DNA of 42,499 bases. Origin: Nitrososphaeraceae archaeon (GTDB lineage: Archaea > Thermoproteota > Nitrososphaeria > Nitrososphaerales > Nitrososphaeraceae). Under the pieces are notes generated by a model that did no database searches, was not told where the DNA came from, and saw only the letters and a program-made list of their open reading frames with translations. A program made the translations under genes and the position numbers. This document shows, in pieces, positions 27,119 through 35,618 of the stretch. Positions within the stretch are counted from its first letter, which is position 1. Each line of letters starts with the position of its first letter. Location of the stretch: positions 1-42,499 of the forward strand of contig QCWD01000007.1 in assembly GCA_013114725.1 (NCBI GenBank), written 5' to 3'.

Positions 27119-27188
27119 CACCACACAATATTTTATTAAGAGTATTTTTATATTCTAGTTAAATAACGTAATATTAATTGCAAGTGAT

Positions 27189-28316
27189 ATGAGTAGCAAA
27201 GACGAATTTGTGTTTTCTAAAACTGCTTTAATGAGTACCAGAGCAGGAAAAGATATTTTAAAACAAGCTCTTTTGAGAGAAAGGGGCTATAAACAATATA
27301 GTAAATATAAAGCAAAATATGAATTAGAATTTGAAGATTTTACAAAGAGATTTTTACTTTCCTTGCATGAACGTATAATCTCTGATGATTATCCTGAAGA
27401 AACAATAGTTAAATTTGCAAAAGAAATGGGATCAGATGAATTTTTACTTGACGGACAAAAAATTAAAGAGATGAAGTCCCGACTCTCAAGACCTGAAATT
27501 TTGTCTGATAGAGTACAGAGAATACTGAATTCTAATTTTATAAAAATGACCTTTCCGGTTTTTAATGCATTGTTTGATGGAGCCTCTACCTATTTTAAAA
27601 ATGATGTTTCATTAGAATTAAGAAATGCCATTATTGATGGACATATAATAGCAATCGATTTGAGTGAACCAATGGACCGCATAATGGATAAGGATGAAGA
27701 TCATGATTTTCTAGACGACTACCGGCTTATGAATCCGTATATTTTAGAAATTGCAAGAGAAAAAATATCACTGGGCGGCGATTCCGTTCTAAAGGCATTT
27801 GAAGATGGATTTAAAGATGCTAGAATTGGACAAATAATAGATTATAGACTAAAATCAAAACCAGAATCCATAAGTGACGAGCACATGATTGGTTGTTATA
27901 AAAAATATCGAGCAATTATGGGCACTGCAGGAAGAAATATGGCATTTAATCAACCTCCATTAAATGAAATTTATTATCTAGGGATGGCTAAAGCTAGTGA
28001 ATCAGCAGGATGTGGAAATGAAATGCAAGATGCTATTAATGAAGGTACAATTAAGATTCCTTCCTGGCCTCTCTATTATTCTCTTATCACAAATGATATA
28101 AAAAAAGGGTTCGAATTAACTTTAAAGAAAAGCGAGATATATCTAGATGAAGCAAGATTGTCGTTAGAATTGCTTCCCGCAGAATTTGAATTGAAACCTT
28201 TTATAGAATTCCTATTTCTAACTGTAAGCCATTATAACCAATATTGGTATCATGATATAGTCAAACGAGATCTGTTCAAATATTTTGAAAAAACACTTAA
28301 TACGGTTCATCGGTGA
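27189..28316 (+). CDS. Unrecognised conserved-looking protein between uS7 and RfcL
   Basis: I cannot place this 375-residue protein. It is soluble, rich in Lys, Glu, Asp and Leu, and looks almost entirely helical. Segments that look structured and might be diagnostic are MGTAGRNMAFNQPPLNEIYY (about 245-265) and the highly acidic DKDEDHDFLDDY (about 167-178). Only two cysteines occur; there is no signal peptide, membrane helix, P-loop or zinc motif. The stop overlaps a GTG that opens the RfcL frame, so the two may be translationally coupled. Placement between translation genes and a replication clamp loader suggests an information-processing role, which is inference only. Confidence 0.7.
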   Translation: MSSKDEFVFSKTALMSTRAGKDILKQALLRERGYKQYSKYKAKYELEFEDFTKRFLLSLHERIISDDYPEETIVKFAKEMGSDEFLLDGQKIKEMKSRLSRPEILSDRVQRILNSNFIKMTFPVFNALFDGASTYFKNDVSLELRNAIIDGHIIAIDLSEPMDRIMDKDEDHDFLDDYRLMNPYILEIAREKISLGGDSVLKAFEDGFKDARIGQIIDYRLKSKPESISDEHMIGCYKKYRAIMGTAGRNMAFNQPPLNEIYYLGMAKASESAGCGNEMQDAINEGTIKIPSWPLYYSLITNDIKKGFELTLKKSEIYLDEARLSLELLPAEFELKPFIEFLFLTVSHYNQYWYHDIVKRDLFKYFEKTLNTVHR

Positions 28317-28333
28317 ATTGGTCAGCCTTTACT

Positions 28334-29557
28334 ATGATGTGGTCAGAAAAATACCGTCCTACAAAAATTGAACAATTCCTTGGTAACGAGGACGTACGCA
28401 TAAACATATTAAAATGGTTGTCGACTTGGACAAGTGGAGCAAAACCACTTCTTTTGATAGGTCCTCCTGGGATTGGCAAGACTTCTTTTGTTACTGTAAT
28501 ATCTAAACAATTTAATTATGATTTGATTGAATTAAATGCCAGTGATTCGCGAAATTCGAATCTATTGGAATCGATAATTACTCCAATTTTAAATAATTCG
28601 AGTCTTTATGGAAAACGAAGTCTATTGTTTTTAGATGAAATAGATGGACTTTCTGGTAGAGATGATAGTGGAGGTGTGGATTTTCTAGTCAAATTGTTGA
28701 AAAACCCTACTATTCCAGTCATTATGGCTGCTAATATTCTCAATTTAAAGATAAAACCGATAACAAAAATAGCACGGGTTATTAATTTTTTACCAGTCTC
28801 AAAACAACTGAGATTTGTATTTCTAAATTACGTCCTTAAACAAGAGAACCATAAATTAGAAAACGATGATTTAATTAAAATAATAAACCAAAGCAATGGA
28901 GATATTAGATTATTACTCAACTTATCTCAGGCATGTATTCTTGGATATAATCCAGAAATGGACCAAACCTTTACATTTGATATTGCGGTAGCCTTATCTA
29001 ATTTTTTTTCTTCAAAAACTATTTCCGAATCTCTTCTTTTTTTAAATAACTCTGAAGCATCATACGTGGACCCTAGATTTGGTCTATCTCCTGAAGAAAG
29101 AAGAAAGGATAAATTATATGGGATTTACACGAGTATAATTAACTCAAATATTCATGAACTTTTATTAAGTGATCTTATGGACTTACTATCCAAGGTCGAC
29201 ATCTTGGTCGGAAAGGTTGGCTCTACAAGGAAATGGTCAATTCTAAAATATATTGATAATATTCTAGCCACATATATTTTCAGCCTTATCAAAAATAAAG
29301 GAATAACATATAATCAATACAGTATGAATTGGTCTATTTTAGGACCGATTATTTTTCGTAGCCAGTCTTTAAAAGAACTGTTTACAAAATTATCTTATCT
29401 GAGTCATACATCGAAAAGCACTTTCGGTTCTTTTTATTTTCCATATCTCTTAAATATATTACAAAATTTTGATATCGACATTTCTGAATTTCTCAAAACC
29501 TTAGATTTAGATGAAAAATTGAAACCAGTGTTGGAAAAGGAAATCTCAAAAATGTGA
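28334..29557 (+). CDS. rfcL: Replication factor C large subunit (RfcL)
   Basis: Part of the clamp loader that opens PCNA rings at primer ends. AAA+ domain: MMWSEKYRPTKIEQFLG at the start, Walker A GPPGIGKT, Walker B LLFLDEIDGLSG, then a helical collar region. The frame can begin at a GTG (28313) overlapping the upstream stop, but the family start M-W-x-E-K-Y-R-P fits ATG 28334 or 28337. At about 407 residues it is shorter than euryarchaeal RfcL, and I see no Q-x-x-h-x-x-F-F PCNA-interacting motif at the C-terminus (ends EKEISKM). The small subunit gene is not in this window. Probably one transcript with the zinc protein that follows after seven bases. Confidence 0.93.
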   Translation: MMWSEKYRPTKIEQFLGNEDVRINILKWLSTWTSGAKPLLLIGPPGIGKTSFVTVISKQFNYDLIELNASDSRNSNLLESIITPILNNSSLYGKRSLLFLDEIDGLSGRDDSGGVDFLVKLLKNPTIPVIMAANILNLKIKPITKIARVINFLPVSKQLRFVFLNYVLKQENHKLENDDLIKIINQSNGDIRLLLNLSQACILGYNPEMDQTFTFDIAVALSNFFSSKTISESLLFLNNSEASYVDPRFGLSPEERRKDKLYGIYTSIINSNIHELLLSDLMDLLSKVDILVGKVGSTRKWSILKYIDNILATYIFSLIKNKGITYNQYSMNWSILGPIIFRSQSLKELFTKLSYLSHTSKSTFGSFYFPYLLNILQNFDIDISEFLKTLDLDEKLKPVLEKEISKM

Positions 29558-29564
29558 TTATCAG

Positions 29565-29936
29565 ATGGATAGAACTCCTACTAATTGGATTGGACTTAGG
29601 ATAAAATATAAAGGAAAATGTTTTGTATGTTCAAAAGAAATTGCTGTTGGTGAATATGCCTTATGGTCACGTACAAATAAATCAATTAGACATCCTGAAT
29701 GCAATCAAAATGAAAAGATTGAATCCTTCACTGCTGGTTCAAAAAAAAATTTACAATGTTATATATGTCATAAATCCATTAGTAATAACGATTATACTAA
29801 AGATTTAGAGTTCGATGTTAATTCTGATAATACTTTCATATGTAATAAATGCATAAATATCGATAATGTTTATTTAGAATATCAAAAAAAATTTCTGGAC
29901 AGTTTAAATAAGACAAAAATTAAATTCATAAAATAG
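29565..29936 (+). CDS. Protein with two zinc-binding sites, downstream of RfcL
   Basis: Small basic protein with eight potential zinc ligands in two sets: Cys19-Cys22 with His43-Cys46 (KGKCFVCSKEIAVGEYALWS ... IRHPEC) and Cys65-Cys68 with Cys93-Cys96. The first module, with the CxxC, a Gly-Glu turn, a Trp and a H-x-x-C end, resembles zinc modules found in nucleic-acid-binding proteins, but I cannot name the family. The gene starts seven bases after rfcL and is followed by another small gene after 14 bases; all three look like one transcript. A role in DNA replication or repair is an inference from this. Confidence 0.65.
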   Translation: MDRTPTNWIGLRIKYKGKCFVCSKEIAVGEYALWSRTNKSIRHPECNQNEKIESFTAGSKKNLQCYICHKSISNNDYTKDLEFDVNSDNTFICNKCINIDNVYLEYQKKFLDSLNKTKIKFIK

Positions 29937-29950
29937 GGAATAGATAGCCA

Positions 29951-30166
29951 ATGTCAAGTGAATATGAACATAATGTGAGTAAATTATTATTCGAAAAAAA
30001 AGAAAAACTCGATATATTATTGAAAAATCCTGACAAAAATAAAAATAAAATAACATTTATTGAATCAGAGATCGTATCTTTGCAATCATTATTTGAAAAT
30101 TACAACATTGGAATGAATGTGTTTAGAAGAGCTCAAGGTGGACGCTCTTGTTTGAGAGAAGTTTAA
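29951..30166 (+). CDS. Small hypothetical protein
   Basis: Soluble 71-residue protein, largely helical and charged, with a likely coiled-coil-like helix pair (about residues 5-48) and a distinct Arg/Gly-rich C-terminus (FRRAQGGRSCLREV). No known family. Third gene of the rfcL transcript, 14 bases after the zinc protein, with a possible ribosome site (GGGAATAG, 29936-29943). Similar composition and clear spacing make it a likely real gene. Confidence 0.5.
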   Translation: MSSEYEHNVSKLLFEKKEKLDILLKNPDKNKNKITFIESEIVSLQSLFENYNIGMNVFRRAQGGRSCLREV

Positions 30167-30213
30167 TGAACAATTCATTATGATATTTTCACTTTCTCGT
30201 TTATTTATGATAC

Positions 30214-30221
30214 ATTTAAAT
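30214..30221 (+). promoter_or_regulatory. TATA-like box of the acyl-CoA carboxylase operon
   Basis: ATTTAAAT is centred about 37 bases before the ATG at 30255. Initiation at the usual distance leaves a leader of only about ten bases with no ribosome site. Confidence 0.45.
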
Positions 30222-30254
30222 GCGCTGAAAAATTATTTTTGACTAGTAATTTCT

Positions 30255-31793
30255 ATGCACGATGAGAAATTCAAAAAACTTTATGAGATAAAAAATCTTG
30301 CGGAAGGTGTTGGTAGAGAAGATAAGATAGAATCTCAACATTCAAAAGGAAAATTAACTGCTAGAGAAAGAATAGAACTTCTATTAGATGCTGGCAGTTT
30401 TTTAGAATTAGATAAATATGTAATTCATAGAAATGATGAATCTCCAGAAACCAAATATTATGGTGATGGCGTAATTACGGGATCTGGTACCATTGATGGT
30501 AGACAGGTATTTGTCTATGCATATGATTTTACAGTTTTGGGTGGATCGCTTGGAGAAATGACGTCAAAGAAAGTAGTTAAAGTAATGAGTCATGCCTTAA
30601 AAGTTGGCACTCCCATTATTGGCATAATTGATTCTGGTGGAGCAAGGATCCAAGAGGGTGCTCAAAGCCTTGATGGATATGGTGATATTTTTTATCACAA
30701 TACATTAGCTTCTGGTGTTATTCCCCAGATTACTGTTAGTGTAGGCCCATGCGCTGGAGGAGCTGTGTATTCTCCTGCAATGACTGATTTTGTTATTATG
30801 GTGGAAAGTATTGGACAAATGTTTGTTACCGGTCCTGAAGTAGTAAAAGAGGTTTTAAGTCAAGAAGTATCATTCGAAGAATTAGGGGGGGCTAAGACAC
30901 ATGCTTCGAAGTCTGGAGTGGCCCATATGATAGCTAAAAACGAATATGATTGTATGGAAAAAATAAAGCGATTATTGTCGTTTATACCTCACAACAATAC
31001 TGAGATCTCCTTAATTGAATCACAAGACGATGATAACAGACTCGATCCAAATTTAATCAAAGTATTACCAGAAAATCCATATCACCCATATGATATTAAA
31101 CAGATTATTCTGAGTATTGTTGATAAAGGCGATTTTTACGAAATTCATGAATTGTTTGCGCCTAATGTGGTAGTTGGTTTTGCAAGAATGGGCGGCAAAA
31201 CAGTAGGTATAGTGGCAAATCAACCACAATTCCTTGCAGGTGCCCTTGATATTGATTCATCAAATAAGGCAGCACGTTTTATAAGATTTTGTGATAGTTT
31301 TAACATTCCAATAATTACCATTGTTGATACGCCTGGCTATTTGCCAGGAAAAGATCAAGAACATCATGGTATTATTAGACATGGAAGCAAGTTGCTGTAT
31401 GCTTATTGTGAAGCAACGGTTCCGAAAATTACATGTATCGTTGGTAAAGCATATGGTGGAGCATATATTGCTATGGGCAGTAAAAACTTGAGATCAGACA
31501 TAAACCTAGCATGGCCTACTGCAGAAATAGCAGTTTTAGGACCTGAGGCAGCAATCACCATTATTCACAGAAAAGATTTAAAAAATTCCTCTGACGCAAT
31601 TGAAAAAAAGAAAAAATTGGCTGAAGAATATCGAAAAAAATTCGCCAATCCATATATAGCTGCAGAACGAGGAATAATAGATTTGGTAATTGATCCTATG
31701 GAGACAAGGGCGGTAATCATAAAATCTCTTAATACATTGTCAAATAAACGTGAAAGTACCTTAAAGAAAAAACATGGCAATATCAACCTGTAG
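30255..31793 (+). CDS. pccB: Acyl-CoA carboxylase, carboxyltransferase (beta) subunit
   Basis: Moves the carboxyl group from carboxybiotin to acetyl-CoA or propionyl-CoA. In ammonia-oxidising archaea one bifunctional enzyme carries out both carboxylations of the 3-hydroxypropionate/4-hydroxybutyrate carbon fixation cycle. Two crotonase-fold halves are visible; oxyanion-loop glycines occur in DSGGARIQEGA (126-136) and GPCAGGAVYSPA (164-175) in the first half and GKAYGGAYIAMGSK and AWPTAEIAVLGPEAA in the second. Length 512 is standard. First gene of a three-gene operon with the biotin carboxylase (11-base gap) and carrier. Substrate (acetyl versus propionyl) cannot be decided from motifs alone. 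Confidence 0.95.
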   Translation: MHDEKFKKLYEIKNLAEGVGREDKIESQHSKGKLTARERIELLLDAGSFLELDKYVIHRNDESPETKYYGDGVITGSGTIDGRQVFVYAYDFTVLGGSLGEMTSKKVVKVMSHALKVGTPIIGIIDSGGARIQEGAQSLDGYGDIFYHNTLASGVIPQITVSVGPCAGGAVYSPAMTDFVIMVESIGQMFVTGPEVVKEVLSQEVSFEELGGAKTHASKSGVAHMIAKNEYDCMEKIKRLLSFIPHNNTEISLIESQDDDNRLDPNLIKVLPENPYHPYDIKQIILSIVDKGDFYEIHELFAPNVVVGFARMGGKTVGIVANQPQFLAGALDIDSSNKAARFIRFCDSFNIPIITIVDTPGYLPGKDQEHHGIIRHGSKLLYAYCEATVPKITCIVGKAYGGAYIAMGSKNLRSDINLAWPTAEIAVLGPEAAITIIHRKDLKNSSDAIEKKKKLAEEYRKKFANPYIAAERGIIDLVIDPMETRAVIIKSLNTLSNKRESTLKKKHGNINL

Positions 31794-31804
31794 GTGAATT
31801 TAAA

Positions 31805-33310
31805 ATGTCAAAAATTTCTAGTATTTTAATTGCAAATCGTGGAGAAATAGCCCTTCGTGTAATAAGAGCTTGTAAAGAAATGGGAATTCGCTCTATCGCA
31901 GTTTATTCTGATGAGGACGTTCGCGCGATTCATGTAAAAAGGGCTGATGAATCTTATTATTTAGGTGCACCACAAGCTTCTGAAAGTTATCTGAAAATGG
32001 ATAAAATTATCGATATCGCTAAATCTTCCGGAGCTGATGCAATTCATCCGGGATATGGTTTTCTTTCTGAAAATGAATCGTTTTCAGAACTTTGTGAAAA
32101 AAATAATATTATTTTTATCGGGCCAACTGGTAAGGCAATGGAACTTACAGGTGATAAGATGAAATGCAAGGAGATAATGAAGAAAGCGGAGGTTCCAACA
32201 GTTCCTGGAAGCGATGGAATAGTAGAAGATGTTGAAAAAGCAGCTGACATTGCTCATTTAGCAGGATATCCGGTACTATTAAAGTCAGCTTTTGGTGGTG
32301 GTGGTAAGGGGATACGTCTTGCTAATGATGAAAAAGAATTACGACAAGAATTTGAATTTGCTTCTAACGAATCTAAAGCAGCTTTTGGAAAGGCAGCTCT
32401 CTTTGTTGAAAAATACCTTCCAAAAATCAGACATATCGAATTTCAATTAATAAGGGATTCTCATGGTAATGGCAGACACTTATTTGAACGCGAATGTTCT
32501 ATACAGCGAAGACATCAAAAGTTAATTGAAATGTCTCCTTCACCTGTAGTCGATGAAAAAACTAGAGAAAGAATTGGTGAAATTGCAGTAAGAGCCATGA
32601 CTGCCGTAGATTATTTAAATGCCGGAACTGCTGAATTCTTATCTGATGCTGAAGGAAATTTTTATTTTATTGAAATTAATTCAAGACTTCAGGTGGAACA
32701 TCCTGTTACAGAATACGTTACTGGATTGGATCTGGTAAAACTTCAAATAAATATCGCTCAGGACCAAGAAATTCCCTTTAAACAAGAGGAATTATCTCTC
32801 AGAGGATGTGCAATAGAATGTAGAATCAATTCAGAAGATCCTTTTTTGGATTTTGCACCATCTGTAGGCAACGTTCCTAACTGTAATCTTCCATATGGCC
32901 CTGGAGTACGTGTAGATACCTATTTGTATCCTGGCTGCACGGTTTCAGGATATTATGACTCCTTGGTGGCAAAATTGATTACATGGGGGAATAATTTCAA
33001 CGAAGCTAGAATGAGGATGAAAAACGCTCTTAATGAATTTACTATTGAAGGTATTAACACCACAATTCCATTACACAAAACTATCATGGACGAAGAAAAT
33101 TTCGTCGCCGGTAATATTTTTACAAATTATATTGAAAAATTAGGCATTCTTGAATTAATGACCGATAATGCCAGAAGAGAAGCATTAAAAAAATCAAAAG
33201 CCTGTATCGCAGCTGCACTATTGCAATCTGAATTCTTGTATTTAACTCGTAAACATAACAATAGAATACCTGATGATTCAAATTGGACACAATATGGAGG
33301 TACAAATTAA
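31805..33310 (+). CDS. accC: Acyl-CoA carboxylase, biotin carboxylase subunit
   Basis: ATP- and bicarbonate-dependent carboxylation of the biotin carried by the next gene product. ATP-grasp enzyme: biotin carboxylase N-terminal domain (ILIANRGEIALRVIRACKE), glycine-rich ATP loop GGGGKG (164-169), FERECSIQRRHQKLIEMSPS (227-246) with the catalytic Cys231, and EINSRLQVEHPVTE (290-303). The C-terminal domain is complete. No biotin carrier is fused to it, in line with the separate carrier gene. Its last base is shared with the ATG of that gene (TAATG), so translation is coupled. Confidence 0.97.
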   Translation: MSKISSILIANRGEIALRVIRACKEMGIRSIAVYSDEDVRAIHVKRADESYYLGAPQASESYLKMDKIIDIAKSSGADAIHPGYGFLSENESFSELCEKNNIIFIGPTGKAMELTGDKMKCKEIMKKAEVPTVPGSDGIVEDVEKAADIAHLAGYPVLLKSAFGGGGKGIRLANDEKELRQEFEFASNESKAAFGKAALFVEKYLPKIRHIEFQLIRDSHGNGRHLFERECSIQRRHQKLIEMSPSPVVDEKTRERIGEIAVRAMTAVDYLNAGTAEFLSDAEGNFYFIEINSRLQVEHPVTEYVTGLDLVKLQINIAQDQEIPFKQEELSLRGCAIECRINSEDPFLDFAPSVGNVPNCNLPYGPGVRVDTYLYPGCTVSGYYDSLVAKLITWGNNFNEARMRMKNALNEFTIEGINTTIPLHKTIMDEENFVAGNIFTNYIEKLGILELMTDNARREALKKSKACIAAALLQSEFLYLTRKHNNRIPDDSNWTQYGGTN

Positions 33311-33822
33311 TGGATTTTAAACTAGACAGTCTTGATAACGTTCTATCTGCCCGAATAATTCGTAACATGGGTTCTGAAATATTTTTGTTGGAGATTGACA
33401 ATAAAGAATATACTTTACGGTTACTCAAAGGAAATTCCAATGAATTTGAATTTATTTTGGACAACACCTTCTTTCATGTAAAGATAATTGACAATAAGGA
33501 GACTTCTATTAAATTATTGATTAACGATCAATTTGTTATTCTCAAGAAACATTCCATTTTAACAGACATTATAGAAAAATCTATAAAAAGTGGCTTATTA
33601 CTAGATGAATCTAAAATTATTAGCAGTCCTATTCCTGGTCGAGTAATAAAAGTGAACGTTTCTATTGGGGATAAAGTACAAAAAGGCGATTCTATAGTTA
33701 TTCTTGAATCGATGAAAATGCAAGTAGGAATAAAAACTCAGGGCGAGGGTATCATCAAAGAAATTAAAGTTTCTGAAATGGATACCGTTTCTAGACATGA
33801 TACTATTGCTGTACTGGAATAA
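33310..33822 (+). CDS. Biotin carboxyl carrier protein of acyl-CoA carboxylase
   Basis: Carries biotin between the carboxylase and carboxyltransferase. The C-terminal lipoyl/biotinyl domain (about 100-170) has SSPIPGRVIKVNV and the biotinylation motif ESMKM with the target Lys136. The N-terminal 95 residues form an additional domain poor in similarity, as in the archaeal and propionyl-CoA type carriers, probably contacting the core. The frame opens at 33283 with nine extra residues, but the ATG at 33310 overlaps the accC stop and is preceded by GGAGG (33296-33300), so it is the start. Last gene of the operon. Confidence 0.93.
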   Translation: MDFKLDSLDNVLSARIIRNMGSEIFLLEIDNKEYTLRLLKGNSNEFEFILDNTFFHVKIIDNKETSIKLLINDQFVILKKHSILTDIIEKSIKSGLLLDESKIISSPIPGRVIKVNVSIGDKVQKGDSIVILESMKMQVGIKTQGEGIIKEIKVSEMDTVSRHDTIAVLE

Positions 33823-33885
33823 AAATTCAATACGATTTATAATAAAAATTGATTCATTGGGATTATTAAATTCGCTTGGGTTTCC

Positions 33886-34371
33886 TTATTTCAAATTTTC
33901 CATTATTTCATCATAATTTGGTTCGATCAATGGATTATCTGAAACCCATTTGTACACCAATTCTTTATTCTCATTCAAAATAAAAATCGATCTTTTTGCA
34001 GCATTATAATCTTTTAAATTCCCCAAATCTTTCATTACAATTCCATATTTTTTTATTACTTCCCTATTATAGTCACTTAAAACAGGAAAATTAAGGTGCC
34101 TGTTTTCTGAAAAGATTTTGTTTGCAAAAGGCCCGTCAACAGAAATTCCTATCAACTTTGTATGCAAATTTGAAAATTGATTCAATGAATCTCTAAAATT
34201 ACACATCTCTTTTGTACACACTGGTGATTCAGCAGCTGGAAAAAAAGCTAAAATAATTCTTCTACTATTATAGTCACTTAATCTATGGAATTTCATATCC
34301 ATATCTGCAAGTTCAAAATCTGGAACTTTATTTCCAATATTTGGTTGAGATATATTTTGTTGCTCTGACAT
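33886..34371 (-). CDS. Peroxiredoxin, BCP/PrxQ type
   Basis: Thiol peroxidase that reduces hydrogen peroxide and organic peroxides. The peroxidatic Cys52 lies in AAESPVCTKEMC; the Cys57 five residues later is the resolving cysteine expected for the BCP/PrxQ subtype. GISVDGPFANKIFSEN and FPVLSDYNREVIKKYG are other family segments. Length and lack of a signal peptide indicate a cytoplasmic enzyme. It lies 44 bases downstream of the cysteine desulfurase stop on the same strand and may share its transcript, but there is no clear functional tie. Confidence 0.93.
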   Translation of the reverse strand: MSEQQNISQPNIGNKVPDFELADMDMKFHRLSDYNSRRIILAFFPAAESPVCTKEMCNFRDSLNQFSNLHTKLIGISVDGPFANKIFSENRHLNFPVLSDYNREVIKKYGIVMKDLGNLKDYNAAKRSIFILNENKELVYKWVSDNPLIEPNYDEIMENLK

Positions 34372-34415
34372 GGTATATGTTAGATTCTTAATTAAATATA
34401 TTTTTTCTCTTATTT

Positions 34416-35618
34416 TTAATGATATTTGGTATTATATGGCGATATTTCTCTTAATTCTAAAATTACTTTTTTTAAAATTTCTATCGTATTCTCAATTTCA
34501 TCCATATTGTTCTGAACTCCAACGGTTAGCCGTAATGAACCAGTTATCTCTTCATGAGTAAATCCCATTGCTTTTAAAACATGAGATTGTTTCTGTTTGT
34601 TCACAGAGCAGGCTGAACCGGTAGACACAGCTACGCCATAATCGTCTAATTTAATAATCAGATCTTCCCCATTTACTCCATAAAATGTAAAATTGGCAAT
34701 ATTTGTTAGTACTTTATCCACATTAACACCTCCGTTTAGCCTACAATTTGGTATTTCATCCAAAATCTTTTTAATTAAATATTCTTTCATCTCTAAAATT
34801 TTTTTATTATTGTAAACAAAACTTTTGCTTATTATTTCACATGCTTTACCAAAACCAATAATTCCTATAACATTTTCTGTTCCAGATCTAATAGAATATT
34901 CTTGTCCTCCTCCATGAATTATTGAATTAGGTCTTATTCCTTTTTTAACATATAATGCTCCTATTCCCTTTGGTCCATTAATTTTATGGGACGATAAAGA
35001 CATTAAATCTATATTCAATCTCTTGACATCGATATCTATCTTTCCTAAAGCCTGGACTGCATCTGTATGGAATATGAGTGTTCTGTTTTTATTCTTAGCG
35101 ATTTTTACTAATTCTTCTATCGGTTGAATTGTTCCAACTTCATTATTTGCAAACATTATGGTAATCAATCCCGTACTTGGTTTAATTGAAGAAATCATAT
35201 CTTTTGGGCGTATGTATCCGTCATTTGTTACTGGCAAATATGTTACCTCAAAATTATCATTTTCTAAATCCTTACAACATTCTAGTATTGCATCATGTTC
35301 TATAGAGCTAGTTATTATGTGATTCATACGAGGATTTATATTTCTGATTTTACGCGCCATTCCCAAGACTGCTAGATTATCTGATTCAGTCCCACCAGAA
35401 GTAAATATAATTTCATCAATATCGGAATTAATCAATTTTGAAATTCTTTTTCTTGCAATTTGGATAAGAGTTTTTGATTTTCTTCCTAATTCGTGTATGG
35501 AAGATGGATTTCCATAATCTAGTTCAATATTTTGTAACATCTCCTTTAAAACTTCTTTATGAATTGGAGTTGACGCTGCGTTATCTAAATATATTAAGGA
35601 TTTTGTCTCATTTAACAT
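34416..35618 (-). CDS. Cysteine desulfurase (NifS/IscS class)
   Basis: PLP enzyme that takes sulfur from cysteine as a persulfide and leaves alanine. The PLP lysine is Lys212 in SSHKINGPKG, with HTDAVQALG upstream (PLP-binding Asp and Gln). The mobile loop bearing the active-site Cys337 is VSTGSACSVNKQ, the long loop of group I (NifS/IscS) enzymes. The N-terminus IYLDNAASTP is classical. The first codons overlap the last seven bases of larE, and larC lies immediately upstream, which strongly suggests that it feeds sulfur to LarE, although a role in iron-sulfur cluster or thionucleoside synthesis is also possible. No iscU-like scaffold gene is beside it. Confidence 0.95.
   Translation of the reverse strand: MLNETKSLIYLDNAASTPIHKEVLKEMLQNIELDYGNPSSIHELGRKSKTLIQIARKRISKLINSDIDEIIFTSGGTESDNLAVLGMARKIRNINPRMNHIITSSIEHDAILECCKDLENDNFEVTYLPVTNDGYIRPKDMISSIKPSTGLITIMFANNEVGTIQPIEELVKIAKNKNRTLIFHTDAVQALGKIDIDVKRLNIDLMSLSSHKINGPKGIGALYVKKGIRPNSIIHGGGQEYSIRSGTENVIGIIGFGKACEIISKSFVYNNKKILEMKEYLIKKILDEIPNCRLNGGVNVDKVLTNIANFTFYGVNGEDLIIKLDDYGVAVSTGSACSVNKQKQSHVLKAMGFTHEEITGSLRLTVGVQNNMDEIENTIEILKKVILELREISPYNTKYH

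Noticed and set aside
33120-33467. Minus-strand frame spanning the accC/biotin carrier junction
   Set aside because: It crosses two coupled real genes on the other strand and has no start context.
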